Source: Synchiropus splendidus
Lineage: Eukaryota > Chordata > Actinopteri > Syngnathiformes > Callionymidae
DNA length: 64,000 bases
Reading direction: 5' to 3'
Assembly (NCBI RefSeq): GCF_027744825.2
Contig: NC_071351.1
Span: forward strand, 18,675,001 to 18,739,000
Translations under genes and position numbers: made by a program
Part shown: piece after piece, positions 1 through 10,528 of the stretch
Position numbering within the stretch: the stretch's first letter is position 1
Layout: each line of letters starts with the position of its first letter
The notes under the pieces: generated by a model
The model's database searches: none
Told to the model about the DNA's origin: nothing
What the model saw: the letters and a program-made list of their open reading frames with translations, nothing else

Positions 1-188
1 GTGGGAGGTTAAAATTTCATGTTCTGAAGCTTCCCTGAAAAGTTATGGCACAATGCACAAAAACGCTTTTCAGCCTGAGATAAGGTGGGTTTCGGAACGC
101 CAAACATAAAAGTGTTGATAACTTTCGAAAAACACTTCAGACAGCTTAGATTTGATGTGCACCTACTAGAAAGACCCTTTCTGCTATA
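1..188 (+). repeat. Reference monomer, class A
   Basis: First complete unit, used here for numbering. Diagnostic bases are 33C, 57-58 AC, 117G, 126C, 142C, 145C and 162C. Visible internal landmarks are an 8 bp palindrome gaagcttc at 26-33 containing a HindIII site (27-32), the palindrome tttcgaaa at 123-130 containing a BstBI site, and an ApaLI site gtgcac at 157-162. There are A-tracts at 11-14, 38-41, 59-63, 108-111 and 128-132. CpG dinucleotides lie at 64, 93, 98 and 126. Class A recurs, for example at 4325, 5453, 8461, 12221, 13349, 15041, 18237, 24441, 30269, 37601, 49069 and 62...kb (61851), and is usually followed by class B. Confidence 0.95.
20..144. repeat. Intra-monomer inverted repeat
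   Basis: Within each unit, positions 24-44 and 120-140 are imperfect inverted copies, matching at 14 of 21 positions for class A. The outer six pairs (ctgaag against cttcag) are perfect, and the inner arm aaagttat (39-46) is perfect against ataacttt (118-125). With a one-base gap the similarity extends outwards (tgt/aca) and inwards (cac/gtg). About 75 bases separate the arms. The first monomer is given as the example; the arms are present throughout the array, with 126 the main variable base inside them. Any structure formed in vivo is inference. Confidence 0.7.
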
Positions 189-376
189 GTGGGAGGTTAA
201 AATTTCATGTTCTGAAGCTTCCCTGAAAAGTTATGGCACAATGCGTAAAAACGCTTTTCAGCCTGAGATAAGGTGGGTTTCGGAACGCCAAACATAAAAG
301 TGTTGATAACTTTGGAAAAACACTTCAGACAGTTTAGATTTGATGTGCAACTACTAGAAAGACCCTTTCTGCTATA
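189..376 (+). repeat. Reference monomer, class B (GT type)
   Basis: Marked by GT instead of AC at 57-58, with 126G, 142C, 145T and 162A. About 80 of the 340 monomers carry GT by my count. The GT change adds a CpG at 56-57 and completes a short perfect inverted repeat, gcgt-aaaa-acgc, at unit positions 55-66. GT monomers are spaced through the array and touch each other in only three places (9401/9589, 22561/22749, 53393/53581), which a random order would not produce. Class B is usually followed by C, D or F. Confidence 0.95.
243..254. repeat. Class-B mini-hairpin gcgt-aaaa-acgc
   Basis: In GT-type monomers, unit positions 55-66 read gcgt, a four-base A loop, then acgc, which is a perfect 4 bp stem. 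In AC-type monomers the left arm reads gcac and the stem is broken. It overlaps a second small symmetry, aaaa-cgc-tttt (60-70), present in nearly all units. The first class-B copy is shown; about 80 copies exist. Confidence 0.75.
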
Positions 377-564
377 GTGGGAGGTTAAAATTTCATGTTC
401 TGAAGCTTTCCTGAAAAGTTATGGCACAATGCACAAAAACGCTTTTCAGCCTGAGATAAGGTGGGTTTCGGAACGCCAAACATAAAAGTGTTGATAACTT
501 TTGAAAAACACTTCAGACAGCTTAGATTTGATGTGCAACTACTAGAAAGACCCTTTCTGCTATA
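377..564 (+). repeat. Reference monomer, class C
   Basis: Diagnostic bases are 33T, 57-58 AC, 126T, 142C, 145C and 162A. 126T breaks the tttcgaaa palindrome and removes its CpG; as a C-to-T change at a CpG it could have arisen by methyl-cytosine deamination. Class C usually follows class B and precedes class D. Confidence 0.94.
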
Positions 565-752
565 GTGGGAGGTTAAAATTTCATGTTCTGAAGCTTCCCT
601 GAAAAGTTATGGCACAATGCACAAAAACGCTTTTCAGCCTGAGATAAGGTGGGTTTCGGAACGCCAAACATAAAAGTGTTGATAACTTTGGAAAAACACT
701 TCAGACAGTTTAGATTTGATGTGCAACTACTAGAAAGACCCTTTCTGCTATA
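565..752 (+). repeat. Reference monomer, class D
   Basis: Diagnostic bases are 33C, AC, 117G, 126G, 142C, 145T and 162A. It has no BstBI site (126G) and no ApaLI site (162A). It is one of the commonest classes and is the one most often found in runs: pairs such as 6017/6205, and four in a row at 42113-42864, 47753-48504 and 57716-58467. Confidence 0.94.
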
Positions 753-940
753 GTGGGAGGTTAAAATTTCATGTTCTGAAGCTTCCCTGAAAAGTTATGG
801 CACAATGCACAAAAACGCTTTTCAGCCTGAGATAAGGTGGGTTTCGGAACGCCAAACATAAAAGTGTTGATAACTTTCGAAAAACACTTCAGAGAGCTTA
901 GATTTGATGTGCACCTACTAGAAAGACCCTTTCTGCTATA
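753..940 (+). repeat. Reference monomer, class E
   Basis: Diagnostic bases are 33C, AC, 126C, 142G (agagc instead of acagc), 145C and 162C. It keeps both the BstBI and the ApaLI site. Class E tends to close a phrase (B-C-D-E, A-B-F-E) and is followed mostly by B, C or the related e class. Confidence 0.94.
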
Positions 941-1504
941 GTGGGAGGTTAAAATTTCATGTTCTGAAGCTTCCCTGAAAAGTTATGGCACAATGCGTAA
1001 AAACGCTTTTCAGCCTGAGATAAGGTGGGTTTCGGAACGCCAAACATAAAAGTGTTGATAACTTTGGAAAAACACTTCAGACAGTTTAGATTTGATGTGC
1101 AACTACTAGAAAGACCCTTTCTGCTATAGTGGGAGGTTAAAATTTCATGTTCTGAAGCTTTCCTGAAAAGTTATGGCACAATGCACAAAAACGCTTTTCA
1201 GCCTGAGATAAGGTGGGTTTCGGAACGCCAAACATAAAAGTGTTGATAACTTTTGAAAAACACTTCAGACAGCTTAGATTTGATGTGCAACTACTAGAAA
1301 GACCCTTTCTGCTATAGTGGGAGGTTAAAATTTCATGTTCTGAAGCTTCCCTGAAAAGTTATGGCACAATGCACAAAAACGCTTTTCAGCCTGAGATAAG
1401 GTGGGTTTCGGAACGCCAAACATAAAAGTGTTGATAACTTTGGAAAAACACTTCAGACAGTTTAGATTTGATGTGCAACTACTAGAAAGACCCTTTCTGC
1501 TATA

Positions 1505-1692
1505 GTGGGAGGTTAAAATTTCATGTTCTGAAGCTTCCCTGAAAAGTTATGGCACAATGCACAAAAACGCTTTTCAGCCTGAGATAAGGTGGGTTTCGGA
1601 ACGCCAAACATAAAAGTGTTAATAACTTTGGAAAAACACTTCAGACAGTTTAGATTTGATGTGCAACTACTAGAAAGACCCTTTCTGCTATA
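1505..1692 (+). repeat. Reference monomer, class F
   Basis: Like class D except that 117 is A (gttaataac). About 30 copies are present. Most follow a B monomer directly and precede an E or A monomer, for example 20305, 24065, 30645, 33277, 43805, 49445, 56588 and 62227. This gives the recurring phrase A-B-F-E. Confidence 0.93.
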
Positions 1693-2256
1693 GTGGGAGG
1701 TTAAAATTTCATGTTCTGAAGCTTCCCTGAAAAGTTATGGCACAATGCACAAAAACGCTTTTCAGCCTGAGATAAGGTGGGTTTCGGAACGCCAAACATA
1801 AAAGTGTTGATAACTTTCGAAAAACACTTCAGAGAGCTTAGATTTGATGTGCACCTACTAGAAAGACCCTTTCTGCTATAGTGGGAGGTTAAAATTTCAT
1901 GTTCTGAAGCTTTCCTGAAAAGTTATGGCACAATGCACAAAAACGCTTTTCAGCCTGAGATAAGGTGGGTTTCGGAACGCCAAACATAAAAGTGTTGATA
2001 ACTTTTGAAAAACACTTCAGACAGCTTAGATTTGATGTGCAACTACTAGAAAGACCCTTTCTGCTATAGTGGGAGGTTAAAATTTCATGTTCTGAAGCTT
2101 CCCTGAAAAGTTATGGCACAATGCACAAAAACGCTTTTCAGCCTGAGATAAGGTGGGTTTCGGAACGCCAAACATAAAAGTGTTGATAACTTTGGAAAAA
2201 CACTTCAGACAGCTTAGATTTGATGTGCACCTACTAGAAAGACCCTTTCTGCTATA

Positions 2257-2632
2257 GTGGGAGGTTAAAATTTCATGTTCTGAAGCTTCCCTGAAAAGTT
2301 ATGGCACAATGCGTAAAAACGCTTTTCAGCCTGAGATAAGGTGGGTTTCGGAACGCCAAACATAAAAGTGTTGATAACTTTGGAAAAACACTTCAGACAG
2401 TTTAGATTTGATGTGCAACTACTAGAATGACCCTTTCTGCTATAGTGGGAGGTTAAAATTTCATGTTCTGAAGCTTCCCTGAAAAGTTATGGCACAATGC
2501 ACAAAAACGCTTTTCAGCCTGAGATAAGGTCGGTTTCGGAACGCCAAACATAAAAGTGTTAATAACTTTGGAAAAACACTTCAGACAGTTTAGATTTGAT
2601 GTGCAACTACTAGAAAGACCCTTTCTGCTATA
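2257..2632 (+). repeat. Linked variant pair B(172T)-F(87C)
   Basis: Unit 2257 is a B monomer with 172T (aatgaccc). The next unit, 2445, is an F monomer with 87C (ggtcggtt). Both rare changes occur as an adjacent pair at 2257, 3949, 9589, 10153 and 11845, and I saw neither one alone. The pair has therefore been copied as a unit of at least two monomers. It is confined to the first 12.3 kb. Confidence 0.9.
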
Positions 2633-5076
2633 GTGGGAGGTTAAAATTTCATGTTCTGAAGCTTCCCTGAAAAGTTATGGCACAATGCACAAAAACGCTT
2701 TTCAGCCTGAGATAAGGTGGGTTTCGGAACGCCAAACATAAAAGTGTTGATAACTTTGGAAAAACACTTCAGACAGCTTAGATTTGATGTGCACCTACTA
2801 GAAAGACCCTTTCTGCTATAGTGGGAGGTTAAAATTTCATGTTCTGAAGCTTCCCTGAAAAGTTATGGCACAATGCGTAAAAACGCTTTTCAGCCTGAGA
2901 TAAGGTGGGTTTCGGAACGCCAAACATAAAAGTGTTGATAACTTTGGAAAAACACTTCAGACAGTTTAGATTTGATGTGCAACTACTAGAAAGACCCTTT
3001 CTGCTATAGTGGGAGGTTAAAATTTCATGTTCTGAAGCTTCCCTGAAAAGTTATGGCACAATGCACAAAAACGCTTTTCAGCCTGAGATAAGGTGGGTTT
3101 CGGAACGCCAAACATAAAAGTGTTAATAACTTTGGAAAAACACTTCAGACAGTTTAGGTTTGATGTGCAACTACTAGAAAGACCCTTTCTGCTATAGTGG
3201 GAGGTTAAAATTTCATGTTCTGAAGCTTCCCTGAAAAGTTATGGCACAATGCACAAAAACGCTTTTCAGCCTGAGATAAGGTGGGTTTCGGAACGCCAAA
3301 CATAAAAGTGTTGATAACTTTCGAAAAACACTTCAGAGAGCTTAGATTTGATGTGCACCTACTAGAAAGACCCTTTCTGCTATAGTGGGAGGTTAAAATT
3401 TCATGTTCTGAAGCTTCCCTGAAAAGTTATGGCACAATGCGTAAAAACGCTTTTCAGCCTGAGATAAGGTGGGTTTCGGAACGCCAAACATAAAAGTGTT
3501 GATAACTTTGGAAAAACACTTCAGACAGTTTAGATTTGATGTGCAACTACTAGAAAGACCCTTTCTGCTATAGTGGGAGGTTAAAATTTCATGTTCTGAA
3601 GCTTCCCTGAAAAGTTATGGCACAATGCACAAAAACGCTTTTCAGCCTGAGATAAGGTGGGTTTCGGAACGCCAAACATAAAAGTGTTGATAACTTTCGA
3701 AAAACACTTCAGAGAGCTTAGATTTGATGTGCACCTACTAGAAAGACCCTTTCTGCTATAGTGGGAGGTTAAAATTTCATGTTCTGAAGCTTTCCTGAAA
3801 AGTTATGGCACAATGCACAAAAACGCTTTTCAGCCTGAGATAAGGTGGGTTTCGGAACGCCAAACATAAAAGTGTTGATAACTTTCGAAAAACACTTCAG
3901 AGAGCTTAGATTTGATGTGCACCTACTAGAAAGACCCTTTCTGCTATAGTGGGAGGTTAAAATTTCATGTTCTGAAGCTTCCCTGAAAAGTTATGGCACA
4001 ATGCGTAAAAACGCTTTTCAGCCTGAGATAAGGTGGGTTTCGGAACGCCAAACATAAAAGTGTTGATAACTTTGGAAAAACACTTCAGACAGTTTAGATT
4101 TGATGTGCAACTACTAGAATGACCCTTTCTGCTATAGTGGGAGGTTAAAATTTCATGTTCTGAAGCTTCCCTGAAAAGTTATGGCACAATGCACAAAAAC
4201 GCTTTTCAGCCTGAGATAAGGTCGGTTTCGGAACGCCAAACATAAAAGTGTTAATAACTTTGGAAAAACACTTCAGACAGTTTAGATTTGATGTGCAACT
4301 ACTAGAAAGACCCTTTCTGCTATAGTGGGAGGTTAAAATTTCATGTTCTGAAGCTTCCCTGAAAAGTTATGGCACAATGCACAAAAACGCTTTTCAGCCT
4401 GAGATAAGGTGGGTTTCGGAACGCCAAACATAAAAGTGTTGATAACTTTCGAAAAACACTTCAGACAGCTTAGATTTGATGTGCACCTACTAGAAAGACC
4501 CTTTCTGCTATAGTGGGAGGTTAAAATTTCATGTTCTGAAGCTTCCCTGAAAAGTTATGGCACAATGCGTAAAAACGCTTTTCAGCCTGAGATAAGGTGG
4601 GTTTCGGAACGCCAAACATAAAAGTGTTGATAACTTTGGAAAAACACTTCAGACAGTTTAGATTTGATGTGCAACTACTAGAAAGACCCTTTCTGCTATA
4701 GTGGGAGGTTAAAATTTCATGTTCTGAAGCTTCCCTGAAAAGTTATGGCACAATGCACAAAAACGCTTTTCAGCCTGAGATAAGGTGGGTTTCGGAACGC
4801 CAAACATAAAAGTGTTGATAACTTTGGAAAAACACTTCAGACAGTTTAGATTTGATGTGCAACTACTAGAAAGACCCTTTCTGCTATAGTGGGAGGTTAA
4901 AATTTCATGTTCTGAAGCTTCCCTGAAAAGTTATGGCACAATGCACAAAAACGCTTTTCAGCCTGAGATAAGGTGGGTTTCGGAACGCCAAACATAAAAG
5001 TGTTGATAACTTTCGAAAAACACTTCAGAGAGCTTAGATTTGATGTGCACCTACTAGAAAGACCCTTTCTGCTATA

Positions 5077-5452
5077 GTGGGAGGTTAAAATTTCATGTTC
5101 TGAAGCTTTCCTGAAAAGTTATGGCACAATGCACAAAAACGCTTTTCAGCCTGAGATAAGGTGGGTTTCGGAACGCCAAACATAAAAGTGTTGATAACTT
5201 TCGAAAAACACTTCAGAGAGCTTAGATTTGATGTGCACCTACTAGAAAGACCCTTTCTGCTATAGTGGGAGGTTAAAATTTCATGTTCTGAAGCTTCCCT
5301 GAAAAGTTATGGCACAATGCGTAAAAACGCTTTTCAGCCTGAGATAAGGTGGGTTTCGGAACGCCAAACATAAAAGTGTTGATAACTTTGGAAAAACACT
5401 TCAGACAGCTTAGATTTGATGTGCAACTACTAGAAAGACCCTTTCTGCTATA
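5077..5452 (+). repeat. e-b monomer pair
   Basis: The first unit (5077) is class e: class E with 33T. The second (5265) is class b: GT at 57-58 with 126G, 145C and 162A. The pair e-b followed by A-B recurs at 8085, 12973, 14665, 17861, 29893 and 32525, so it works as a junction marker of the left and middle higher-order blocks. I did not see the e-b pair to the right of about 33 kb. Confidence 0.88.
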
Positions 5453-5640
5453 GTGGGAGGTTAAAATTTCATGTTCTGAAGCTTCCCTGAAAAGTTATGG
5501 CACAATGCACAAAAACGCTTTTCAGCCTGAGATAAGGTGGGTTTCGGAACGCCAAACATAAAAGTGTTGATAACTTTCGAAAAACACTTCAGACAGCTTA
5601 GATTTGATGTGCACCTACTAGAAAGACCCTTTCTGCTATA

Positions 5641-8272
5641 GTGGGAGGTTAAAATTTCATGTTCTGAAGCTTCCCTGAAAAGTTATGGCACAATGCGTAA
5701 AAACGCTTTTCAGCCTGAGATAAGGTGGGTTTCGGAACGCCAAACATAAAAGTGTTGATAACTTTGGAAAAACACTTCAGACAGTTTAGATTTGATGTGC
5801 AACTACTAGAAAGACCCTTTCTGCTATAGTGGGAGGTTAAAATTTCATGTTCTGAAGCTTTCCTGAAAAGTTATGGCACAATGCACAAAAACGCTTTTCA
5901 GCCTGAGATAAGGTGGGTTTCGGAACGCCAAACATAAAAGTGTTGATAACTTTTGAAAAACACTTCAGACAGCTTAGATTTGATGTGCAACTACTAGAAA
6001 GACCCTTTCTGCTATAGTGGGAGGTTAAAATTTCATGTTCTGAAGCTTCCCTGAAAAGTTATGGCACAATGCACAAAAACGCTTTTCAGCCTGAGATAAG
6101 GTGGGTTTCGGAACGCCAAACATAAAAGTGTTGATAACTTTGGAAAAACACTTCAGACAGTTTAGATTTGATGTGCAACTACTAGAAAGACCCTTTCTGC
6201 TATAGTGGGAGGTTAAAATTTCATGTTCTGAAGCTTCCCTGAAAAGTTATGGCACAATGCACAAAAACGCTTTTCAGCCTGAGATAAGGTGGGTTTCGGA
6301 ACGCCAAACATAAAAGTGTTGATAACTTTGGAAAAACACTTCAGACAGTTTAGATTTGATGTGCAACTACTAGAAAGACCCTTTCTGCTATAGTGGGAGG
6401 TTAAAATTTCATGTTCTGAAGCTTCCCTGAAAAGTTATGGCACAATGCACAAAAACGCTTTTCAGCCTGAGATAAGGTGGGTTTCGGAACGCCAAACATA
6501 AAAGTGTTGATAACTTTCGAAAAACACTTCAGAGAGCTTAGATTTGATGTGCACCTACTAGAAAGACCCTTTCTGCTATAGTGGGAGGTTAAAATTTCAT
6601 GTTCTGAAGTTTTCCTGAAAAGTTATGGCACAATGCACAAGAACGCTTTTCAGCCTGAGATAAGGTGGGTTTCGGAACGCCAAACATAAAAGTGTTGATA
6701 ACTTTCGAAAAACACTTCAGAGAGCTTAGATTTGATGTGCACCTACTAGAAAGACCCTTTCTGCTATAGTGGGAGGTTAAAATTTCATGTTCTGAAGCTT
6801 TCCTGAAAAGTTATGGCACAATGCACAAAAACGCTTTTCAGCCTGAGATAAGGTGGGTTTCGGAACGCCAAACATAAAAGTGTTGATAACTTTCGAAAAA
6901 CACTTCAGAGAGCTTAGATTTGATGTGCACCTACTAGAAAGACCCTTTCTGCTATAGTGGGAGGTTAAAATTTCATGTTCTGAAGCTTCCCTGAAAAGTT
7001 ATGGCACAATGCGTAAAAACGCTTTTCAGCCTGAGATAAGGTGGGTTTCGGAACGCCAAACATAAAAGTGTTGATAACTTTGGAAAAACACTTCAGACAG
7101 TTTAGATTTGATGTGCAACTACTAGAAAGACCCTTTCTGCTATAGTGGGAGGTTAAAATTTCATGTTCTGAAGCTTTCCTGAAAAGTTATGGCACAATGC
7201 ACAAAAACGCTTTTCAGCCTGAGATAAGGTGGGTTTCGGAACGCCAAACATAAAAGTGTTGATAACTTTTGAAAAACACTTCAGACAGCTTAGATTTGAT
7301 GTGCAACTACTAGAAAGACCCTTTCTGCTATAGTGGGAGGTTAAAATTTCATGTTCTGAAGCTTCCCTGAAAAGTTATGGCACAATGCACAAAAACGCTT
7401 TTCAGCCTGAGATAAGGTGGGTTTCGGAACGCCAAACATAAAAGTGTTGATAACTTTGGAAAAACACTTCAGACAGTTTAGATTTGATGTGCAACTACTA
7501 GAAAGACCCTTTCTGCTATAGTGGGAGGTTAAAATTTCATGTTCTGAAGCTTCCCTGAAAAGTTATGGCACAATGCACAAAAACGCTTTTCAGCCTGAGA
7601 TAAGGTGGGTTTCGGAACGCCAAACATAAAAGTGTTGATAACTTTGGAAAAACACTTCAGACAGTTTAGATTTGATGTGCAACTACTAGAAAGACCCTTT
7701 CTGCTATAGTGGGAGGTTAAAATTTCATGTTCTGAAGCTTCCCTGAAAAGTTATGGCACAATGCACAAAAACGCTTTTCAGCCTGAGATAAGGTGGGTTT
7801 CGGAACGCCAAACATAAAAGTGTTGATAACTTTCGAAAAACACTTCAGAGAGCTTAGATTTGATGTGCACCTACTAGAAAGACCCTTTCTGCTATAGTGG
7901 GAGGTTAAAATTTCATGTTCTGAAGTTTTCCTGAAAAGTTATGGCACAATGCACAAGAACGCTTTTCAGCCTGAGATAAGGTGGGTTTCGGAACGCCAAA
8001 CATAAAAGTGTTGATAACTTTCGAAAAACACTTCAGAGAGCTTAGATTTGATGTGCACCTACTAGAAAGACCCTTTCTGCTATAGTGGGAGGTTAAAATT
8101 TCATGTTCTGAAGCTTTCCTGAAAAGTTATGGCACAATGCACAAAAACGCTTTTCAGCCTGAGATAAGGTGGGTTTCGGAACGCCAAACATAAAAGTGTT
8201 GATAACTTTCGAAAAACACTTCAGAGAGCTTAGATTTGATGTGCACCTACTAGAAAGACCCTTTCTGCTATA
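5641..8272. repeat. Seven-monomer tandem duplication (e30T marker)
   Basis: Units 5641-6956 read B, C, D, D, E, e(30T,61G), e and are repeated directly at 6957-8272. The rare markers 30T and 61G lie at 6610 and 6641 in the first copy and 1316 bp (7 x 188) later in the second. A third occurrence of this heptamer is at 13537-14852, inside the second copy of block L. The 30T change destroys the HindIII site in these units. Confidence 0.9.
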
Positions 8273-9400
8273 GTGGGAGGTTAAAATTTCATGTTCTGAA
8301 GCTTCCCTGAAAAGTTATGGCACAATGCGTAAAAACGCTTTTCAGCCTGAGATAAGGTGGGTTTCGGAACGCCAAACATAAAAGTGTTGATAACTTTGGA
8401 AAAACACTTCAGACAGCTTAGATTTGATGTGCAACTACTAGAAAGACCCTTTCTGCTATAGTGGGAGGTTAAAATTTCATGTTCTGAAGCTTCCCTGAAA
8501 AGTTATGGCACAATGCACAAAAACGCTTTTCAGCCTGAGATAAGGTGGGTTTCGGAACGCCAAACATAAAAGTGTTGATAACTTTCGAAAAACACTTCAG
8601 ACAGCTTAGATTTGATGTGCACCTACTAGAAAGACCCTTTCTGCTATAGTGGGAGGTTAAAATTTCATGTTCTGAAGCTTCCCTGAAAAGTTATGGCACA
8701 ATGCGTAAAAACGCTTTTCAGCCTGAGATAAGGTGGGTTTCGGAACGCCAAACATAAAAGTGTTGATAACTTTGGAAAAACACTTCAGACAGTTTAGATT
8801 TGATGTGCAACTACTAGAAAGACCCTTTCTGCTATAGTGGGAGGTTAAAATTTCATGTTCTGAAGCTTTCCTGAAAAGTTATGGCACAATGCACAAAAAC
8901 GCTTTTCAGCCTGAGATAAGGTGGGTTTCGGAACGCCAAACATAAAAGTGTTGATAACTTTTGAAAAACACTTCAGACAGCTTAGATTTGATGTGCAACT
9001 ACTAGAAAGACCCTTTCTGCTATAGTGGGAGGTTAAAATTTCATGTTCTGAAGCTTCCCTGAAAAGTTATGGCACAATGCACAAAAACGCTTTTCAGCCT
9101 GAGATAAGGTGGGTTTCGGAACGCCAAACATAAAAGTGTTGATAACTTTGGAAAAACACTTCAGACAGTTTAGATTTGATGTGCAACTACTAGAAAGACC
9201 CTTTCTGCTATAGTGGGAGGTTAAAATTTCATGTTCTGAAGCTTCCCTGAAAAGTTATGGCACAATGCACAAAAACGCTTTTCAGCCTGAGATAAGGTGG
9301 GTTTCGGAACGCCAAACATAAAAGTGTTGATAACTTTCGAAAAACACTTCAGAGAGCTTAGATTTGATGTGCACCTACTAGAAAGACCCTTTCTGCTATA
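6957..9400. repeat. 13-monomer block M, copy 1
   Basis: Class order: B, C, D, D, E, e(30T,61G), e, b, A, B, C, D, E. It matches 13537-15980 at an offset of 6580 bp (35 x 188). Because the same downstream region also matches block L at an offset of 42, the left third is a nested set of overlapping duplications. The one difference I saw is a T at 15521 in the second copy. Confidence 0.88.
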
Positions 9401-10528
9401 GTGGGAGGTTAAAATTTCATGTTCTGAAGCTTCCCTGAAAAGTTATGGCACAATGCGTAAAAACGCTTTTCAGCCTGAGATAAGGTGGGTTTCGGAACGC
9501 CAAACATAAAAGTGTTGATAACTTTGGAAAAACACTTCAGACAGCTTAGATTTGATGTGCACCTACTAGAAAGACCCTTTCTGCTATAGTGGGAGGTTAA
9601 AATTTCATGTTCTGAAGCTTCCCTGAAAAGTTATGGCACAATGCGTAAAAACGCTTTTCAGCCTGAGATAAGGTGGGTTTCGGAACGCCAAACATAAAAG
9701 TGTTGATAACTTTGGAAAAACACTTCAGACAGTTTAGATTTGATGTGCAACTACTAGAATGACCCTTTCTGCTATAGTGGGAGGTTAAAATTTCATGTTC
9801 TGAAGCTTCCCTGAAAAGTTATGGCACAATGCACAAAAACGCTTTTCAGCCTGAGATAAGGTCGGTTTCGGAACGCCAAACATAAAAGTGTTAATAACTT
9901 TGGAAAAACACTTCAGACAGTTTAGATTTGATGTGCAACTACTAGAAAGACCCTTTCTGCTATAGTGGGAGGTTAAAATTTCATGTTCTGAAGCTTCCCT
10001 GAAAAGTTATGGCACAATGCACAAAAACGCTTTTCAGCCTGAGATAAGGTGGGTTTCGGAACGCCAAACATAAAAGTGTTGATAACTTTGGAAAAACACT
10101 TCAGACAGCTTAGATTTGATGTGCACCTACTAGAAAGACCCTTTCTGCTATAGTGGGAGGTTAAAATTTCATGTTCTGAAGCTTCCCTGAAAAGTTATGG
10201 CACAATGCGTAAAAACGCTTTTCAGCCTGAGATAAGGTGGGTTTCGGAACGCCAAACATAAAAGTGTTGATAACTTTGGAAAAACACTTCAGACAGTTTA
10301 GATTTGATGTGCAACTACTAGAATGACCCTTTCTGCTATAGTGGGAGGTTAAAATTTCATGTTCTGAAGCTTCCCTGAAAAGTTATGGCACAATGCACAA
10401 AAACGCTTTTCAGCCTGAGATAAGGTCGGTTACGGAACGCCAAACATAAAAGTGTTAATAACTTTGGAAAAACACTTCAGACAGTTTAGATTTGATGTGC
10501 AACTACTAGAAAGACCCTTTCTGCTATA
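9401..10528. repeat. Three-monomer tandem duplication
   Basis: Units 9401-9964 are GT(145C,162C), B(172T), F(87C). Units 9965-10528 are a, B(172T), F(87C). The second and third members repeat at an offset of 564 bp (3 x 188). The first member of the first triplet looks like a hybrid, with a B-type left part and an a-type right part, as expected if the duplication junction lies inside that unit. Confidence 0.75.

Larger units (their letters stand above)
2069..6956. repeat. 26-monomer block L, copy 1
   Basis: Class order: a, B(172T), F(87C), a, B, F(148G), E, B, E, e, B(172T), F(87C), A, B, D, E, e, b, A, B, C, D, D, E, e(30T,61G), e. The same order with the same rare markers is found 42 monomers (7896 bp) downstream at 9965-14852. 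The 148G marker lies at 3158 here and 11054 there, and the 87C markers at 2531/4223 here and 10427/12119 there. The only difference I noticed is an A at 10432 in the second copy, so identity is close to complete. Confidence 0.9.

Noticed and set aside
86..105. RNA polymerase III B box on the minus strand (ggcgttccgaaaccc)
   Set aside because: It resembles the tRNA-type B box only with an inserted base, no A box lies at a proper distance, and no T-run terminator fits. A tRNA-derived repeat is not supported.
123..138. CENP-B box
   Set aside because: In 126C units, ttcg-aaaa-a-ca-c fits the start of the known box, but the essential ggg is ttc. The other ttcg site (92-95) also fails. At best it is a chance partial match.
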